Assembly (NCBI GenBank): GCA_934307185.1
Contig: CAKRCJ010000165.1
Coordinates: 1-5,573 of the forward strand
Length of the DNA: 5,573 nucleotides
DNA from: an uncultured Roseburia sp.
Lineage (GTDB): Bacteria > Bacillota > Clostridia > Lachnospirales > Lachnospiraceae
Reading direction: 5' to 3'
The position numbers and the translations under genes were made by a program. Of this stretch, positions 1-5,573 are shown one piece after another (position 1 is the first letter of the stretch; every line of letters starts with the position of its first letter). Under the pieces are notes generated by a model. It was not told where the DNA came from, ran no database searches, and saw only the letters and a program-made list of their open reading frames with translations.

Positions 1-738
1 AAAATCGTAGCCGGAAACTGGAAAATGAACATGACTCCAAGCCAGGCTGTAAAATTAGTAGAAGAGTTAAAACCACTCGTAGTAAGTGATGACGTAGAAG
101 TTGTTTACTGTGTACCTGCAATCGACATCGTACCAGTTGTAGAAGCAGTAAAAGGAACCAACGTAGCAGTTGGAGCTGAAAATATGTACTTCGAGGAGAA
201 AGGTGCATATACCGGAGAAATTTCCGCAGAAATGTTAGTAGATGCAGGCGTAAAATACGTTGTATTAGGACATTCTGAGAGACGTGATTACTTCAAAGAG
301 GATGATGCTTTATTAAATAAGAAAGTAAAAAAAGCTTTCGAAAAAGGACTTACACCAATTCTTTGCTGCGGTGAGACATTAGAGCAGAGAGAAATGGGAA
401 TTACTCTTGACTGGATTCGTTTACAGATTAAATCTGATTTAAAAGACGTAACAGCAGAGCAGGTTGCTTCTATGGTAATCGCTTATGAACCAATCTGGGC
501 AATTGGAACAGGTAAGACAGCTACAACAGAGCAGGCAGAAGAAGTATGTAAAGCTATCCGTGAATGCATCGCAGAAGTTTACGGAACAGATACAGCTGAA
601 GCAGTTCGTATCCAGTACGGTGGTTCTGTAAATGCAGGTAATGCAGCAGAGTTATTTGCACAGCCTGACATTGACGGAGGATTAGTCGGTGGAGCTTCCT
701 TAAAAGCTGATTTTGGAAAGATTGTAAATTACAAATAA
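1..738 (+). CDS. tpiA: Triosephosphate isomerase, 5'-truncated by the window edge
   Basis: Interconverts dihydroxyacetone phosphate and glyceraldehyde 3-phosphate in cytoplasmic glycolysis/gluconeogenesis; the family is a TIM-barrel homodimer. The frame is open from base 1 and begins [10 protein letters not shown], the classic TIM N-terminus, so only about 3-5 residues are missing; 245 residues are visible against about 250 in the family. Catalytic features are all present (numbering from the first visible residue): Asn6 and Lys8 in GNWKMN, the electrophile His91 in GHSERR, the catalytic base Glu163 in [12 protein letters not shown] with its flexible loop, and the phosphate-binding YGGSV and GGLVGGASL motifs. 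An internal ATG at base 25 is not the start because the conserved substrate-binding Asn and Lys lie upstream of it. Codons look like those of a highly expressed gene: Ile is ATC or ATT with no ATA. A strong terminator follows the stop by about 40 bp. The promoter lies outside the window. Confidence 0.98.
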   Translation, partial: KIVAGNWKMNMTPSQAVKLVEELKPLVVSDDVEVVYCVPAIDIVPVVEAVKGTNVAVGAENMYFEEKGAYTGEISAEMLVDAGVKYVVLGHSERRDYFKEDDALLNKKVKKAFEKGLTPILCCGETLEQREMGITLDWIRLQIKSDLKDVTAEQVASMVIAYEPIWAIGTGKTATTEQAEEVCKAIRECIAEVYGTDTAEAVRIQYGGSVNAGNAAELFAQPDIDGGLVGGASLKADFGKIVNYK

Positions 739-745
739 TAGCTTT

Positions 746-765
746 TGTCATGTTCTGATATGACA
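746..765 (+). repeat. Small hairpin upstream of the tpiA terminator
   Basis: TGTCAT (746-751) and ATGACA (760-765) form a perfect 6-bp inverted repeat around an 8-base loop, directly after the tpiA stop. The same TGTCA/TGACA arms recur inside the terminator hairpin (787-791 and 796-800, with ATGACA at 795-800), so the first TGTCAT could pair with the second ATGACA instead. This may be a 3'-end stabilising hairpin, or simply a chance similarity; no regulatory role is shown. Confidence 0.4.
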
Positions 766-775
766 GATGGGATAA

Positions 776-816
776 GAGAGTTTTATTGTCAGAAATGACA
801 GTGGAGCTCTCTTTTT
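776..816 (+). terminator. Rho-independent terminator after tpiA
   Basis: Bases 776-791 pair with 796-811 in an unbroken 16-bp stem (outer GAGAG/CTCTC, inner TGTCA/TGACA, several G·U pairs between) closed by a GAAA tetraloop, followed at once by TTTTT (812-816) then CCTT. This is a textbook intrinsic terminator in the + direction, 37 bp after the tpiA stop. It separates tpiA from the downstream promoter and gene, though the A/U and G·U content mid-stem could allow some readthrough. Confidence 0.88.
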
Positions 817-843
817 CCTTGAAAAATAAGGCATTTTCCTTGG

Positions 844-872
844 TTGACCGTATAGACAAAATAAGCTATAAT
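844..872 (+). promoter_or_regulatory. Sigma-A type promoter for the capA-family gene
   Basis: TTGACC (844-849, one mismatch to the -35 consensus) and TATAAT (867-872, perfect -10) are separated by exactly 17 bp. Transcription would begin near 879-880, giving a leader of about 35 bases before the chosen ATG at 915. It lies just after the tpiA terminator, as expected for an independent transcription unit, and argues against any start codon upstream of it. Confidence 0.85.
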
Positions 873-902
873 TCATACGGAAAGAAAAGGAAAATTTACA
901 AC

Positions 903-910
903 GGAGAAAG
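903..910 (+). promoter_or_regulatory. Ribosome binding site fixing the capA-family start
   Basis: GGAGAAAG lies just upstream of the ATG at 915, with 8 bases between GGAG and the start. The same frame is open back to an ATG at 786, but that start would sit inside the tpiA terminator hairpin, upstream of the promoter, and has no comparable site. This decides the start at 915. Confidence 0.75.
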
Positions 911-914
911 TTAT

Positions 915-2471
915 ATGTCAGAAAAGTGCAGAAGAAGAAAATATGCACTTGCAGTAATTGTATTCGCGATATTTTTATGGGTTATAAGTTATGGAAGCAG
1001 TTTGAAAACTACAGGAGCGGATAACAGCCAGACAGTGTCAGAACAAAGTAGTTCTATCAAAAAAGATACATCAGAGGAAAAAAAGGATGTACCCAAAAGA
1101 GATATTGTTGATTTGACGGATACATTTTCGGTAATTTTAGATAATGTATCAGGTGAGATGCTTGCCGGATATCCGATAGATGATACATTTTTAATGTGGA
1201 TGTATGCAAACTATGGTATGGATACAATCATTAATATTGCAAGTGATTTATTAGATGGCGCAGATAGTGATGATATCTGGTATAAAGAGACGGGCGACTC
1301 CATACATGTACTCTGGCTTTTGTATTGCAAGGACAGTGGGTATAAACCATCAGAGTTAGAAAATGTATATTGGAAAGATGCGTCAGACTCCAAACAGACA
1401 GTACTTGGATTTACGGGTGACATTAATCTGGCAGAGGACTGGTGTACAACGGAATATATGAACAGACAGAAAAATGGAATTTCAGATTGTTTTTCCAGTG
1501 AATTGCTTGCTAAGATGCAGAATGTGGATGTTATGATTATGAATAATGAATTCACATATCAGGAGGAAGAGAAAGCACAGGCGCTTCCGGGAAAAACCTA
1601 TACATTCCGTGCAAATCCAGATACAATCGGATTGTTAAAAACATTTGGAACAGATGTTGTTACATTGGCGAATAACCATGTGTATGATTTTGGAGAAGAT
1701 GGATTTTTATCAACACTTGAGAATATAGAAAAGGAAGGAATTTTATATTCCGGTGCCGGAAGAAATTTAGATGAGGCATCAAAGGTTTTATATTTTGTTA
1801 TTAACGGAAGAAAAATAGCGTATGTTTCAGCGACGGAAATAGAGCGTTCCATGCAGTACACAAAACAGGCAACTGCTACAACCGCCGGAGTTTTAAAGAC
1901 ATCTGATACAGAATATCTTTTAAATATTGTAAAAGAAGCTGCAAAAAAAAGTGACTATGTGATTACAGAACTTCATTGGGGAACAGAAGGAAACTTATAT
2001 CCGGACTCCTCAGAGAGAGATTTGGCAGAAAGCCTTGCAAGAGCAGGCACAGATGTGATTATTGGCGGACATCCGCACAGATTGCAGGGAGTTACGTTTA
2101 TTGAGAATACACCGGTCGCATACAGCCTTGGTAACTTCTGGTTTTCAACAGGAACATTGTTTACAACATTAGCGGAAGTTGTCATTTCGGAAGACGGAAA
2201 TATCAGGCTTGCATTTGTTCCGTGTATTCAGGAAAATCTGACTACCCGCTTACTGACTGAGTCAGATGAGATAGAACAGTTTTATCAATATGTCGGGGCA
2301 ATATCTTCGAATATTGGAATTGATGCGGATGGATATCTTTACGATAAAAAGTCAGAAGACTATCCTTTGGAAAAGATAGTATATGACTCAGATAAATGCA
2401 CAACAGACATTATCGGTTTGACAGATAACAATGGAAATGATATTGATATTGTTGGAAATTTGATGGAATAA
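915..2471 (+). CDS. CapA family (PGA_cap) membrane-anchored metallophosphoesterase-like protein
   Basis: A 518-residue protein of the CapA/PgsA family, named for poly-gamma-glutamate capsule synthesis but found in many bacteria without a capsule operon; the substrate here is unknown. A basic N-terminus (residues 5-8, CRRR) precedes one hydrophobic segment at about 10-27 with no lipobox, so it is probably an anchor with the domain outside the cell. A polar Ser/Lys/Glu-rich linker follows (to about 60), then an unrecognised segment of about 100 residues (63-160), then the PGA_cap domain (about 163-410) with TGDIN (167), NNEF (210), ANNH (252), HWGTE (354), GGHPH (384) and YSLGNFWF (403). All the usual metal-site motifs are intact. 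A tail of about 100 residues follows. It has its own promoter and lies between tpiA and gpmI; pgsB/pgsC-type partners are absent nearby. It uses ATA for Ile freely, unlike tpiA, consistent with lower expression or a different origin. Confidence 0.9.
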   Translation: MSEKCRRRKYALAVIVFAIFLWVISYGSSLKTTGADNSQTVSEQSSSIKKDTSEEKKDVPKRDIVDLTDTFSVILDNVSGEMLAGYPIDDTFLMWMYANYGMDTIINIASDLLDGADSDDIWYKETGDSIHVLWLLYCKDSGYKPSELENVYWKDASDSKQTVLGFTGDINLAEDWCTTEYMNRQKNGISDCFSSELLAKMQNVDVMIMNNEFTYQEEEKAQALPGKTYTFRANPDTIGLLKTFGTDVVTLANNHVYDFGEDGFLSTLENIEKEGILYSGAGRNLDEASKVLYFVINGRKIAYVSATEIERSMQYTKQATATTAGVLKTSDTEYLLNIVKEAAKKSDYVITELHWGTEGNLYPDSSERDLAESLARAGTDVIIGGHPHRLQGVTFIENTPVAYSLGNFWFSTGTLFTTLAEVVISEDGNIRLAFVPCIQENLTTRLLTESDEIEQFYQYVGAISSNIGIDADGYLYDKKSEDYPLEKIVYDSDKCTTDIIGLTDNNGNDIDIVGNLME

Positions 2472-2610
2472 AAGAGTTTTTTAATAAGAAAATAGAGGAC
2501 GATGATGGAAGAACATTATCGCATCTTTCTATAGATAAAACACAGGCACATTTTTCATGGAAGCATATTTTATGAAGGCCTGAAAGTATATAAAAAGAGA
2601 GGAAAAGAAT
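2472..2610 (+). other. Gap between the capA-family gene and gpmI
   Basis: This 139-bp AT-rich gap has a T6 run (2478-2483 region) after the capA stop but no stem before it, so it is not a convincing terminator. I found no -35/-10 pair with good spacing. A 9-codon reading frame (2505-2534, ATG GAA GAA ... TAG) follows an AGAGGA sequence, but it is too short to call. The gap may simply be the gpmI leader in a capA-gpmI transcript. Confidence 0.5.
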
Positions 2611-4149
2611 ATGAGTAAGAAACCTACTGTATTAATGATTTTAGACGGATATGGATTAAATGACAGAACAGACGGAAACGCTGTTGCATTGGCAAATACA
2701 CCAGTTATGGATAAACTGATGAAAGAATATCCATTTGTGAAAGGAAATGCAAGTGGTCTTGCGGTAGGACTTCCGGATGGTCAGATGGGTAACTCTGAGG
2801 TTGGTCATATGAATATGGGTGCCGGAAGAATTGTATATCAGGAGCTTACAAGAATTACAAAAGAAATCAACGATGGTGATTTCTTCAAAAACCAGGCTTT
2901 ATTAGACGGAATGGAGAATGTAAAGAAGAATAATTCTGACTTGCATTTATACGGACTTCTTTCTGAAGGCGGCGTTCACAGCCATATTACACATGTATAT
3001 GGGTTGTTAGAGCTTGCAAAAAGAGAGGGCATTAAAAATGTATATGTTCACTGTTTCTTAGATGGACGTGATACGGCACCAACTTCCGGAAAAGGCTTTA
3101 TTGAAGACTTAGAAGCAAAAATGGCAGAGCTTGGTGTTGGTAAAATTGCATCTATTTCCGGACGTTACTATGCGATGGACCGTGACAACAGATGGGATCG
3201 TGTAGAGAAAGCATACAATGTCCTTACCAAAGGCGAGGGAGAGCAGGCAGAGAGCGCGGTAGCAGCAATGGAAGCTTCTTATGCAAAAGATGTGACAGAT
3301 GAGTTCTTTGTTCCAACTGCAATTACAGAGAATGGAAAACCAGTTGCAACAATCAAAGATAACGATACAGTTATTTTCTTTAACTTCCGCCCGGACCGTG
3401 CCCGCGAAATTACAAGAGCATTCTGCATGGATGAGTTTGACGGCTTTGACAGAGGTGAGAGAAAGAAAGTTACCTACATCTGCTTTACTGAATATGACGC
3501 AACTATTCCAAACAAAGAGGTTGCATTTAAGAAAGTAGAATTAAAAAATACATTTGGAGAATATCTTGCTGCTCACGGAAAGAAACAGGCAAGAATTGCA
3601 GAGACAGAAAAATATGCGCATGTTACTTTCTTCTTCAATGGTGGTGTAGAGGAGCCAAACGAGGGTGAGGACAGAATTTTAGTAAAATCTCCAAAGGTAG
3701 CAACTTATGATTTACAGCCGGAAATGAGTGCACCGGAAGTATGCGATAAATTATGTGAAGCAATCCGCTCTGAAAAATATGATGTTATCGTTATTAACTT
3801 TGCAAACCCGGATATGGTTGGACATACCGGTATTGTAGACGCTGCAATCAAAGCAGTAGAGACAGTAGACTCCTGTGTTGGAAAAGCAGTAGAAGCATTA
3901 AAAGAAGTAGATGGACAGATGTTTATCTGTGCAGACCACGGTAATGCAGAACAGCTTGTTGATTATGAGACAGGCGCACCATTTACTGCTCATACAACAA
4001 ACCCGGTACCATTCATTTTAGTAAATGCAGACCCTTCTTATAAATTAAGAGAGAATGGCTGCCTGGCAGACATTATTCCTACACTTATTGAGTTAATGGG
4101 AATGGAGCAGCCGGCTGAAATGACGGGAAAATCTCTTATAGTAAAATAA
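2611..4149 (+). CDS. gpmI: 2,3-bisphosphoglycerate-independent phosphoglycerate mutase
   Basis: Interconverts 3- and 2-phosphoglycerate in cytoplasmic glycolysis through a phosphoserine intermediate, using two Mn ions rather than 2,3-bisphosphoglycerate. The 512 residues match the family's usual length of about 510. It belongs to the alkaline phosphatase superfamily: metal ligand Asp12 in LDGYG, nucleophile Ser62 in GNSEVGH, then the inserted transferase domain with VHSH (His123), DGRDT (151-155), Arg185 and Arg191, and FRPDR (259-263). The phosphatase domain resumes with Lys334, Asp401 and His405 in NPDMVGHTG, Asp442-His443 in ADHGN, and His461 in AHTTNPVP. All catalytic and metal positions are present. 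AGAGG (2598-2602) lies 8 bases before the ATG. It is commonly next to tpiA in Clostridia; here the capA-family gene intervenes. No typical terminator follows directly; the long hairpin repeat begins about 70 bp after the stop. Family members are often sensitive to pH through Mn binding, relevant in sporulating relatives. Confidence 0.98.
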   Translation: MSKKPTVLMILDGYGLNDRTDGNAVALANTPVMDKLMKEYPFVKGNASGLAVGLPDGQMGNSEVGHMNMGAGRIVYQELTRITKEINDGDFFKNQALLDGMENVKKNNSDLHLYGLLSEGGVHSHITHVYGLLELAKREGIKNVYVHCFLDGRDTAPTSGKGFIEDLEAKMAELGVGKIASISGRYYAMDRDNRWDRVEKAYNVLTKGEGEQAESAVAAMEASYAKDVTDEFFVPTAITENGKPVATIKDNDTVIFFNFRPDRAREITRAFCMDEFDGFDRGERKKVTYICFTEYDATIPNKEVAFKKVELKNTFGEYLAAHGKKQARIAETEKYAHVTFFFNGGVEEPNEGEDRILVKSPKVATYDLQPEMSAPEVCDKLCEAIRSEKYDVIVINFANPDMVGHTGIVDAAIKAVETVDSCVGKAVEALKEVDGQMFICADHGNAEQLVDYETGAPFTAHTTNPVPFILVNADPSYKLRENGCLADIIPTLIELMGMEQPAEMTGKSLIVK

Positions 4150-4150
4150 A

Positions 4151-4164
4151 ACCGAAGCTTAATG
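4151..4164 (+). repeat. Short post-stop repeat, copy 1
   Basis: ACCGAAGCTTAATG starts 2 bases after the gpmI stop and matches 12 of 14 bases of ACCGGAGTTTAATG at 5423-5436, which directly follows the XRE gene stop. In both places the long-hairpin repeat lies downstream, 53 bases later here and 5 bases later in the second. It may be the outer boundary of the repeat family, with extra sequence inserted in this copy, or a chance match. Confidence 0.4.
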
Positions 4165-4217
4165 TATATCTGCTTAGTTACATTATAGTTGTTTAAAATA
4201 AAGGCTAATGTTTTGCT

Positions 4218-4504
4218 AAAATGACGCTGCCACATTATAGGTTGTGTTATGGATTTGAAAAGACTTTATTTTTATCTGTGAAGAACAAAAATCGCAGGGC
4301 GGACAGAAGAATTCCGTTGCCCAGAACATTCCGATAAGCCTCAAAAAGCAAGAAACGTGGAACCAGTGGCTTCCACGTTTCTTAGAGTCTTATCTCCATT
4401 GGGCAGAGGAATTTTCTGTCCGCCCTGTGGTTTTTGTTCCAATCAGATTTTCTAAAAGTCTTTTTAAATCCAACTCGATAGATAGCAATGTGGTAGCTGA
4501 TTTT
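4218..4504 (+). repeat. Long-hairpin dispersed repeat, copy 1 (possible structured RNA or MITE-like element)
   Basis: The 287-bp element is an imperfect palindrome. Paired blocks from outside in: 4218-4222/4500-4504; 4226-4236/4487-4497; 4251-4267/4455-4471; 4274-4278/4444-4448; 4283-4308/4414-4439 (26 pairs); 4310-4315/4408-4413; 4317-4323/4400-4406; 4333-4338/4389-4394; 4340-4342/4385-4387; 4351-4362/4371-4382 (12 perfect pairs) with an 8-base loop CCAGTGGC. That is close to 100 pairs in total. The imperfect pairs inside blocks (4229/4494, 4257/4465, 4292/4430, 4294/4428, 4317/4406) are all G·T, hence G·U in a + strand RNA. The ends, AAAATGACGCTGCCACATT and AATGTGGTAGCTGATTTT, resemble terminal inverted repeats. 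No transposase and no clear target-site duplication are seen. It could be a non-autonomous mobile element, an RNA, a bidirectional terminator, or more than one of these. The family is not one I can name. Confidence 0.85.
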
Positions 4505-4527
4505 CTCAGACTTTTCGACTAGATAAT

Positions 4528-4592
4528 ATAACATAGTTTAAAATGCTAGCTAAGTCATTTATCAATAAACTTCGCTTTCGATTGTATGTTAT
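4528..4592. repeat. AT-rich inverted repeat
   Basis: ATAACATA (4528-4535) and TATGTTAT (4585-4592) are perfect 8-bp arms around a 49-base loop that also holds a CAAT/ATTG pair (4564-4567, 4581-4584) and the palindrome GCTAGC (4545-4550). It lies just outside the 3' end of repeat copy 1. The arms are AT-rich, so it may be chance. Confidence 0.3.
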
Positions 4593-4631
4593 GTTTAGAT
4601 AAAAGCTTTCTGAAAAACACTTTCATCCGGC

Positions 4632-4762
4632 TTTAGATAATGTAAATTAGCAGATTTCCGGAATGCTTAGCGCAGGGAAACCTAATGGTAGGACGGTTTC
4701 TTTTTCGACGGAATACAAGTAATAAAATGCAGTCCGAAAATCTGCGGTAGATGTTACCTAAA
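4632..4762 (-). repeat. Second long hairpin, pairing better on the minus strand
   Basis: TTTAGATAA (4632-4640) pairs with TTACCTAAA (4754-4762), and GCAGATTTCCGGA (4650-4662) pairs with TCCGAAAATCTGC (4733-4745), extended by TGC (4664-4666) with GCA (4729-4731). A smaller hairpin, GAAACC (4677-4682) with GGTTTC (4695-4700), sits in the loop. The two mismatches in the arms (4637/4757 and 4658/4737) are A·C on the + strand, which become G·U in an RNA from the - strand. This suggests a structured - strand transcript, or an independent repeat inserted in that orientation. There is no second copy in the window to compare, and no - strand promoter was identified with confidence. Confidence 0.6.
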
Positions 4763-4795
4763 CTCCAATTTTCGTTTGCAACGCATTTGGAACGT

Positions 4796-4844
4796 GGAAA
4801 AGGCATTAGACAAGCATGTCCAGCTGCAAAAACAAGCATTTTCC
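4796..4844. repeat. Small inverted repeat upstream of the XRE gene
   Basis: GGAAAAGGC (4796-4804) pairs with GCATTTTCC (4836-4844) at 8 of 9 positions around a 31-base loop. The loop contains GACAAGCATGTC, and ACAAGCAT occurs twice (about 4810 and 4832). It lies some 60-110 bp before the XRE start, so it could be an operator region for autoregulation or part of a repeat. The evidence is weak. Confidence 0.3.
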
Positions 4845-4906
4845 CGCTTTATGTCGTGTTTTTGTATGGACAAAATAAATTAATCTGTCAATGAAAGGAG
4901 AAACAA

Positions 4907-5422
4907 ATGGAACAGCAAAAGGTTGGAAGCTTTTTGAAAGAGCTTCGGAAAGAAAAAAGTCTTACGCAGGAACAGTTAGCAGAACAGTTAAATGTTTCCG
5001 GGAGGACAGTATCACGTTGGGAGACTGGTTCTAATATGCCGGATATAAGTACATTAGTAGAATTGGCAGAATTTTATGACGTAAGTATCCCTGAAATTAT
5101 TGATGGAGAAAGGAAAAGCGGGAATATGAAAGAAGAAGTAAAAGAAACAGCATTAAAATTATCAGATTATGCAGAAATGATAAATAAAAAGATGAAGATG
5201 AGATTATTTTGGATGACAATTCTGGCACTGGCAGGAATGATTGTATTTTCGGTCATTGAGATAGCCGGGCTGGATATGCCAGGTAATATTTATGATTTTA
5301 TTACAGGTTGCTGTCTTGGTCTGGATTTTGGCATGCTTGTTGTTATTGCAATGTATCTGTCCGGTATTCTTGGAAAAATAAAGGCAGGACGCATGATGCG
5401 TAGAAATGAAAGAAAGGGGTAA
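4907..5422 (+). CDS. XRE-family HTH regulator with two C-terminal membrane segments
   Basis: A 171-residue protein. Residues about 7-63 form a Cro/C1-type helix-turn-helix DNA-binding domain: LKELRKEKSLTQEQLAEQL, then the recognition region VSGRTVSRWETG, then MPDISTLVELAEFYDVS and IPEII. A charged, helical linker (about 68-98) leads to two hydrophobic segments at about 99-119 and 129-157, ending in a basic tail (RMMRRNERKG) that favours a cytoplasmic C-terminus. It is therefore probably a membrane-tethered transcription regulator, a common arrangement in Lachnospiraceae; its signal and targets are unknown. The start is well supported: AAGGAG (4895-4900) is 6 bases before the ATG. It stands alone, with long repeats on both sides, and autoregulation is plausible but not shown. 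ATA codons occur, as in the capA-family gene. Confidence 0.9.
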   Translation: MEQQKVGSFLKELRKEKSLTQEQLAEQLNVSGRTVSRWETGSNMPDISTLVELAEFYDVSIPEIIDGERKSGNMKEEVKETALKLSDYAEMINKKMKMRLFWMTILALAGMIVFSVIEIAGLDMPGNIYDFITGCCLGLDFGMLVVIAMYLSGILGKIKAGRMMRRNERKG

Positions 5423-5436
5423 ACCGGAGTTTAATG
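5423..5436 (+). repeat. Short post-stop repeat, copy 2
   Basis: ACCGGAGTTTAATG starts immediately after the XRE gene stop and matches 12 of 14 bases at 4151-4164 after gpmI. Only 5 bases separate it from the start of repeat copy 2, so it may belong to that element. Confidence 0.4.
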
Positions 5437-5441
5437 AAAAT

Positions 5442-5573
5442 AAATGACGCTGCCACATTGTCAGGCTGTGTTATGGATTTGAAAAGACTTTTTTTGGGAG
5501 TCTGCTACGAATAAAAAATGCAGGGATGGCATCGAAAATTCCATTGCCCATGACATTACGATAAGCCTCGTAA
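5442..5573 (+). repeat. Long-hairpin dispersed repeat, copy 2, cut by the window end
   Basis: Same orientation as copy 1. Identical or near-identical blocks: 5442-5459 equals 4219-4236 (18/18); 5467-5491 equals 4243-4267 (25/25); 5537-5550 matches 4310-4323 (13/14); 5559-5569 equals 4332-4342 (11/11). Between them, the stretch matching copy 1's 26-bp stem (around 5505-5535) has diverged considerably. Only the left arm is inside the window, ending near where copy 1 turns into its apical stem, so its folding cannot be confirmed here. It starts 19 bp after the XRE stop, much as copy 1 follows gpmI. Confidence 0.85.

Larger units (their letters stand above)
4150..4906. other. Long intergenic region with repeats and hairpins but no credible protein gene
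   Basis: This 757-bp gap between gpmI and the XRE gene contains, in order: a short AT-rich inverted repeat, TAATGTA (4160-4166) with TACATTA (4179-4185); the long-hairpin repeat copy 1 (4218-4504); an AT-rich inverted repeat (4528-4592); a second long hairpin (4632-4762); and a third small inverted repeat (4796-4844). The only longer reading frame, on the - strand at 4633-4839, overlaps the hairpin and lacks a good ribosome binding site. No tRNA or rRNA was seen. A promoter for the XRE gene should lie near the 3' end, but no good -35/-10 pair stands out. Confidence 0.7.

Noticed and set aside
786..914. Upstream extension of the capA-family gene to an ATG at 786
   Set aside because: The extension runs through the tpiA terminator and the promoter, lacks a ribosome binding site, and adds polar sequence ahead of a clear membrane anchor. 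The ATG at 915 fits all signals.
2505..2534. A 9-codon leader peptide frame before gpmI
   Set aside because: It has an AGAGGA sequence close upstream but is too short, has no run of regulatory codons, and no attenuator hairpin follows it.
4351..4386. The apical hairpin of repeat copy 1 as an ordinary gpmI terminator
   Set aside because: The 12-bp stem is perfect but is followed by TAGAGTC rather than a T-run, and it is nested in a much larger palindrome about 200 bp after the gpmI stop. The whole structure may still reduce readthrough.
4218..4504. A CRISPR array or complete insertion sequence
   Set aside because: There is no series of evenly spaced direct repeats, and no transposase reading frame or clear target-site duplication. 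The palindrome could only be a non-autonomous element.
4633..4839. A 68-codon minus-strand reading frame in the gpmI-XRE gap
   Set aside because: It overlaps the second hairpin almost completely, has only a weak GGGA sequence 3-4 bases from its ATG, and shows no recognisable domain. It is better explained by the inverted repeat; a real small protein is not excluded if homologues conserve the frame.
4862..4882. A promoter for the XRE gene
   Set aside because: AT-rich hexamers such as CAAAAT and TAAATT occur here, but none has a good -35 partner at 16-18 bp, so I could not support a specific call.

Overview
The window is AT-rich DNA, most likely from a gut Clostridia species in or near the Lachnospiraceae (Bacillota). 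This rests on the style of the TpiA and GpmI proteins, the strong AGGAG-type ribosome binding sites, and a membrane-anchored CapA-family protein and an XRE regulator with a membrane tail, both typical of that group. The species cannot be named from the sequence.

Layout, all genes on the + strand. (1) 1-738: tpiA, triosephosphate isomerase, lacking only its first few codons, which lie before the window. (2) 776-816: a 16-bp GAAA-capped hairpin with a T-run, ending tpiA transcription. (3) 844-872: a near-consensus sigma-A promoter. (4) 915-2471: a CapA/PGA_cap-family metallophosphoesterase-like protein anchored by one N-terminal membrane segment. (5) 2472-2610: a 139-bp gap with no convincing promoter or terminator. 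(6) 2611-4149: gpmI, cofactor-independent phosphoglycerate mutase, complete. (7) 4150-4906: a 757-bp region with no credible protein gene but rich in inverted repeats. (8) 4907-5422: a 171-aa XRE-family helix-turn-helix protein with two C-terminal membrane segments. (9) 5442-5573: the start of a second copy of the repeat found in region 7, cut by the window end.

TpiA and GpmI are glycolytic enzymes often encoded side by side. Here an envelope-type gene with its own terminator/promoter boundary sits between them. Because no clear gpmI promoter is visible, gpmI may depend on the capA promoter or on readthrough from tpiA.

The most unusual content is the repeat family. Copy 1 (4218-4504) folds almost end to end into one long imperfect hairpin of roughly 100 base pairs, and nearly all its transition-type stem differences are G·U wobbles on the + strand. 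Copy 2, in the same orientation right after the XRE gene, shares the ends and several internal blocks but has diverged in stem sequence. A second, unrelated hairpin (4632-4762) has mismatches that would be G·U only on the - strand. Together these suggest dispersed, possibly transcribed structural elements flanking the regulator gene.
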